In this document: one piece after another, positions 61,415 to 64,000 of the stretch
How the letters are laid out: the number at the start of each line of letters is the position of its first letter
Position numbering within the stretch: position 1 is the first letter of the stretch
DNA from: JAAYHV01 sp964400515
Lineage (GTDB): Bacteria > Bacillota > Clostridia > Peptostreptococcales > Anaerovoracaceae
Direction: 5' to 3'
Assembly: GCA_964400515.1 (NCBI GenBank)
Contig: CAYNTJ010000011.1
Span: 1-64,000, forward strand
Length of the DNA: 64,000 nucleotides
Notes under the pieces: model-generated
What the model saw: the letters and a program-made list of their open reading frames with translations, nothing else
Databases searched by the model: none
What the model was told of the DNA's origin: nothing
Position numbers and translations under genes: made by a program

Positions 61415-62173
61415 TATATCCATTTCATATTCTTCATAGTAATCCACTTCCGCCGCCGCCGCTTGGGCTACACCCTTGCTGCACATGGGAGCCAGCAATG
61501 AACAATTTCTAGGGCAAGCGGTACAGTACAGGTTTGATAAATACTCGGAAAGGGTAGGTGTCTCATCTGCCACAGCGGTTAATTGCCCCTCACCTTCATC
61601 ATTATCAGAAACATTAGTGCTATCCATAATAGGCAATGCAATATTCTTAAAATAGTTGTTTGCAGAAATATATAGAGTTAATACTATGGCACTAATTGCT
61701 GCAAACGTTTTTATGGCTTTTTTTACTCCAATGCTCTTTCTTTCCTTAATGCTTCTTAGTAAAACCGCAAGAAAATAGTCGATATGCAGGGCAAAGTGCA
61801 TTAGCATTATTCCTAGGGATATATAAGATGCAAAATAATGGACAGCATATACCGCATTATTAAATGTCATATTTAAAATAACTCCGGAAATCATCACCCC
61901 TGTAATTATTGCTATGGGCATGCTTATGATTAAAAGAATATCCGAAACTGCTATTACTTTCTTTTCAAATTTACTGTTTTTATTCCATAGGCTCTTTAAA
62001 ACCATTTTTGTTTCTTTTATATTTAATCCAATATGAACTATGAATATTATCCCGATAAGAATACCGAATATTTCATGGAAATATGGATCAAAAGAATATC
62101 CGAACATCAATAGTATATAAATTACCAGCATAATAATATCCAGTAATATTTTTATCGTATGTTTTGTTTTCAT
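61397..62173 (-). CDS. DUF4405 membrane protein with paired histidines and a four-Cys tail
   Basis: 258 residues. Four to five membrane helices: His33 and His47 flank one, His112 and His126 another, each pair 14 residues apart, as in b-type dihaem cytochromes; His130 follows. After a final helix (about 155-172) comes an extracellular or cytoplasmic tail with Cys217, Cys220, Cys224 and Cys231 (CxxCx3Cx6C), which could bind an iron-sulphur cluster or zinc. An electron-transfer role is inferred, not shown. ATG follows AAAGGAGGGAAATT. It lies 43 nt after the sensor kinase gene and is probably in the same operon. Confidence 0.72.
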   Translation of the reverse strand: MKTKHTIKILLDIIMLVIYILLMFGYSFDPYFHEIFGILIGIIFIVHIGLNIKETKMVLKSLWNKNSKFEKKVIAVSDILLIISMPIAIITGVMISGVILNMTFNNAVYAVHYFASYISLGIMLMHFALHIDYFLAVLLRSIKERKSIGVKKAIKTFAAISAIVLTLYISANNYFKNIALPIMDSTNVSDNDEGEGQLTAVADETPTLSEYLSNLYCTACPRNCSLLAPMCSKGVAQAAAAEVDYYEEYEMDISTLVD

Positions 62174-62216
62174 AATTTCCCTCCTTTATATATAATAGTG
62201 GAAAATTATGACTAAA

Positions 62217-63875
62217 TTATGACTCCGATTCTTCTATTTCTTCATTGGGACAAGCTTTTTTTAACAAAAGATTTGCCTTAAAATAGTCTCCATCGATTTC
62301 TATACTAAATTTGCCTTTTATCAAAATAGCCAAATCCCTGGCTATTGATAATCCCAAACCACTACCATCCGTAGTCCTTGCTTCATCCCCCCTCATAAAT
62401 CTTTCCATCAGCTCATCAGCAGGAATATTAAGCTTTGATTTAGATATGTTTTTTATCACCATTTTTAGGTATTCTTTATTATATTCATAAATATCCAGAT
62501 AAACACGACTATTCTCTACGGAATATTTACTTGTGTTCACAAACAAGTTTTCAAGTATCCTATGTAAAAGCCTGCCGTCTGCACATACTATAGTTTTATC
62601 TGCATGATTATTTAACACTATTTCCAAATTCTTAGGCGTAAAATAACTATCCATTTCTCCTATACTTTGGTTTACGATCTCATTTAAATCTATTTCCGTA
62701 AATTCCACGGGGAAATCACCACTGCTGGCTTTCGCCGCATCAAACAAATCTTCCGTAAGCTTCTTTAATCTTTTTGTTTTATCATCAATGATATTTAAAT
62801 ACTCTTGTGCGTTCTCGCTATCCAATCCCTCGAATTTTAATAAATCAATGTATGTTATCATGGAAGTTAGCGGTGTTTTTATATCATGGGATACATTAGA
62901 TATCAACTGAGTTTTTGTTCTTTGATTCTTTATTTCACTCTCCATGGCTCTACTCAAAGTATCTGATATTTCATTTAAGTCAGAAGCAAGACCATCTAAT
63001 TCTCCTTTACCCTTTATTTCAGACTTATATTGAAAATTCCCGGACTTAAGCTGCTTGACCGCTTCCTTTATTTTATAGTATTTGTCCATCTTTTTTGGTA
63101 ATACTATAAGTATGGTTACGATTACAAGAATTAATGTTTCCAAAGAGTAATAGGATAATATTGAAATAATAACAAGGACCGAAAGCAGCTTCCAATAAGC
63201 TGAAGCCCTATATCTTAAACTTCTTTCTATATCTCTTATAAATCTCCCTATTATGGTATACTCGGTAAAAGCCTTAGCCTTTATTTTTTTAACCATGGAA
63301 AGCAAAAGCATAAATGATAGGAAGCCACCGACAATCATAACTAATATTGATGCCCATAGACTTAAAATTGATGAATAATATATATAATCATACAGGTAAT
63401 AATGTAGGCCCTGTTCCAATTGTATAAATACATTAGGTTTGAAATAAAAATAGTTGTATGCATTTGCTCCTGTTATAAAAATAGATGCAACCACCACCCC
63501 CACCAGCAACATGATTTGTATTTCACCAAAAATCTTGTCAAACCAGTTCAGGTTTATCTCCCCTTCTTCGTTTTTTCTTCCGACAAAAACCAAGGCAACC
63601 ACAACACTGACTAATGTTATAACCATGGATATCAATGCAATAATAGATATTGCTTTTATTGCATTTCTTATAACCAGCGATAGTTCCATATTTTCCTCGC
63701 CTGCCCACAAAACCTGAATATTTTCATTACCTAAATGAGATTGGGCATCCGTCATAACAAATAGCCCCACCAAAGAAATGGCAAATGCCGTTACGGCAAT
63801 AACAAATATTATGGTCAAAGTTATGATTCTGGCATTGTAGTACTTGCTATTATAGTTTTTCAATTTTATATCCAA
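62217..63875 (-). CDS. Multi-pass sensor histidine kinase
   Basis: 552 residues: five or six membrane helices (about 17-270), a HAMP-like stretch, a HisKA domain with ISNVSHDIKTPLTSMITYIDLL and an ATPase domain with LENLFVNTSKYS, MRGDEARTTDGSGLGLSIARDLA. VanS/EnvZ class, phosphorylating the OmpR-type regulator encoded just upstream. Start is TTG at 63875, overlapping the regulator's end by 26 nt. The large membrane part without an extracellular domain suggests sensing within the membrane. Confidence 0.92.
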   Translation of the reverse strand: MDIKLKNYNSKYYNARIITLTIIFVIAVTAFAISLVGLFVMTDAQSHLGNENIQVLWAGEENMELSLVIRNAIKAISIIALISMVITLVSVVVALVFVGRKNEEGEINLNWFDKIFGEIQIMLLVGVVVASIFITGANAYNYFYFKPNVFIQLEQGLHYYLYDYIYYSSILSLWASILVMIVGGFLSFMLLLSMVKKIKAKAFTEYTIIGRFIRDIERSLRYRASAYWKLLSVLVIISILSYYSLETLILVIVTILIVLPKKMDKYYKIKEAVKQLKSGNFQYKSEIKGKGELDGLASDLNEISDTLSRAMESEIKNQRTKTQLISNVSHDIKTPLTSMITYIDLLKFEGLDSENAQEYLNIIDDKTKRLKKLTEDLFDAAKASSGDFPVEFTEIDLNEIVNQSIGEMDSYFTPKNLEIVLNNHADKTIVCADGRLLHRILENLFVNTSKYSVENSRVYLDIYEYNKEYLKMVIKNISKSKLNIPADELMERFMRGDEARTTDGSGLGLSIARDLAILIKGKFSIEIDGDYFKANLLLKKACPNEEIEESES

Positions 63876-64000
63876 TTCCCCACACCACCTTTAAATATTT
63901 GGGATTCTTAGTATCTATCTCAATTTTCTCTCTGATTCTTCTTATATGCACAGCCACCGTATTTTCCGGATTAATTGCCGGTTCATTCCAAACGGCTTCA
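63850..64000 (-). CDS. OmpR/PhoB-family response regulator, C-terminal part
   Basis: Cut by the right edge: the last 49 residues are visible, ending at TAA (63850-63852). They are the winged-helix DNA-binding end: VWNEPAINPENTVAVHIRR, IREKIEIDTKNPKYLKVVWG, IGYKIEKL; the VxVHIxxLRxKI and V.G.GYK motifs are typical. It overlaps the histidine kinase start. Confidence 0.92.
   Translation of the reverse strand, partial: EAVWNEPAINPENTVAVHIRRIREKIEIDTKNPKYLKVVWGIGYKIEKL

Noticed and set aside
1..64000. CRISPR arrays, tRNA or rRNA genes, IS elements, prophage or plasmid genes.
   Set aside because: No regularly spaced repeats, cloverleaf-like genes, transposases, integrases or phage proteins were seen; intergenic regions are short and mostly explained by promoters and terminators.

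Overview
The window is AT-rich bacterial chromosome with short intergenic gaps, strong AGGAGG ribosome binding sites and textbook TTGACA/TATAAT promoters. Gene content and order point to a low-GC Gram-positive anaerobe of the class Clostridia: the ylxM-ffh-rpsP-khpA and rimM-trmD blocks, sepF-yggT-divIVA, rqcH, yicC-gmk-rpoZ, recD2-comF, and long-form HPF. The presence of glutamate dehydrogenase, butyrate kinase, an alanine/glycine:Na+ symporter and an NSS-family amino-acid transporter suggests an amino-acid fermenter. I cannot name a genus. No rRNA, tRNA, CRISPR, phage, plasmid or IS gene was seen; the window looks like core chromosome.

Layout. 1-8.3 kb: stress and miscellaneous genes (Hsp20, DUF308 membrane protein, USP-like protein, a two-domain class II aldolase, a nicotinamidase-like hydrolase, a DUF3048 lipoprotein, SfsA, and a large hybrid sensor kinase). 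8.3-16.4 kb: HPF, split transketolase, MgtE, LigA and PcrA, all leftward. 16.6-23.7 kb: gdhA, addA, gpmI and a corrinoid adenosyltransferase. 23.7-31.9 kb: one leftward operon, aroF-tyrA-aroB-aroA-aroC-pheA-aroE/aroK-aroQ, which covers DAHP to chorismate, the prephenate branches to Phe and Tyr, and DHQ dehydratase. 31.9-35.5 kb: rpoZ-gmk, yicC and rqcH. 35.5-44.5 kb: cell-division, lipoprotein, rRNA/tRNA modification and SRP genes. 44.6-51.2 kb: transporters, butyrate kinase, a thioredoxin-like lipoprotein and an AIM24-family protein. 51.2-59.5 kb: malic enzyme, fumarase and DUF1294, then comF, recD2, a tRNA nucleotidyltransferase-like protein and YhaM. 59.6-64 kb: nadE, homoserine dehydrogenase, and a response regulator/kinase pair with a DUF4405 membrane protein.

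Two things stand out. First, the aromatic operon starts with an unannotated 19-codon leader peptide containing five Tyr and four Phe codons. It is followed by mutually exclusive RNA helices (a 1:2 helix, a 2:3 antiterminator and a 3:4 terminator) that can be traced base by base. This is classical ribosome-mediated attenuation, where low-GC Gram-positives more often use T-box or TRAP control. Second, a roughly 194-nt GC-rich element (about 54% G+C over its core) lies between comF and malic enzyme. It is closed by a perfect 21-bp pairing and contains hairpins and two octamers that each occur twice in the same order. I read it as a structured RNA on the minus strand. By size and position after comF it may belong to the raiA (ARRPOF) family, but that assignment is unproven.

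Many start sites below were moved from the longest possible ORF to the codon that follows a clear ribosome binding site; several starts are TTG or GTG.
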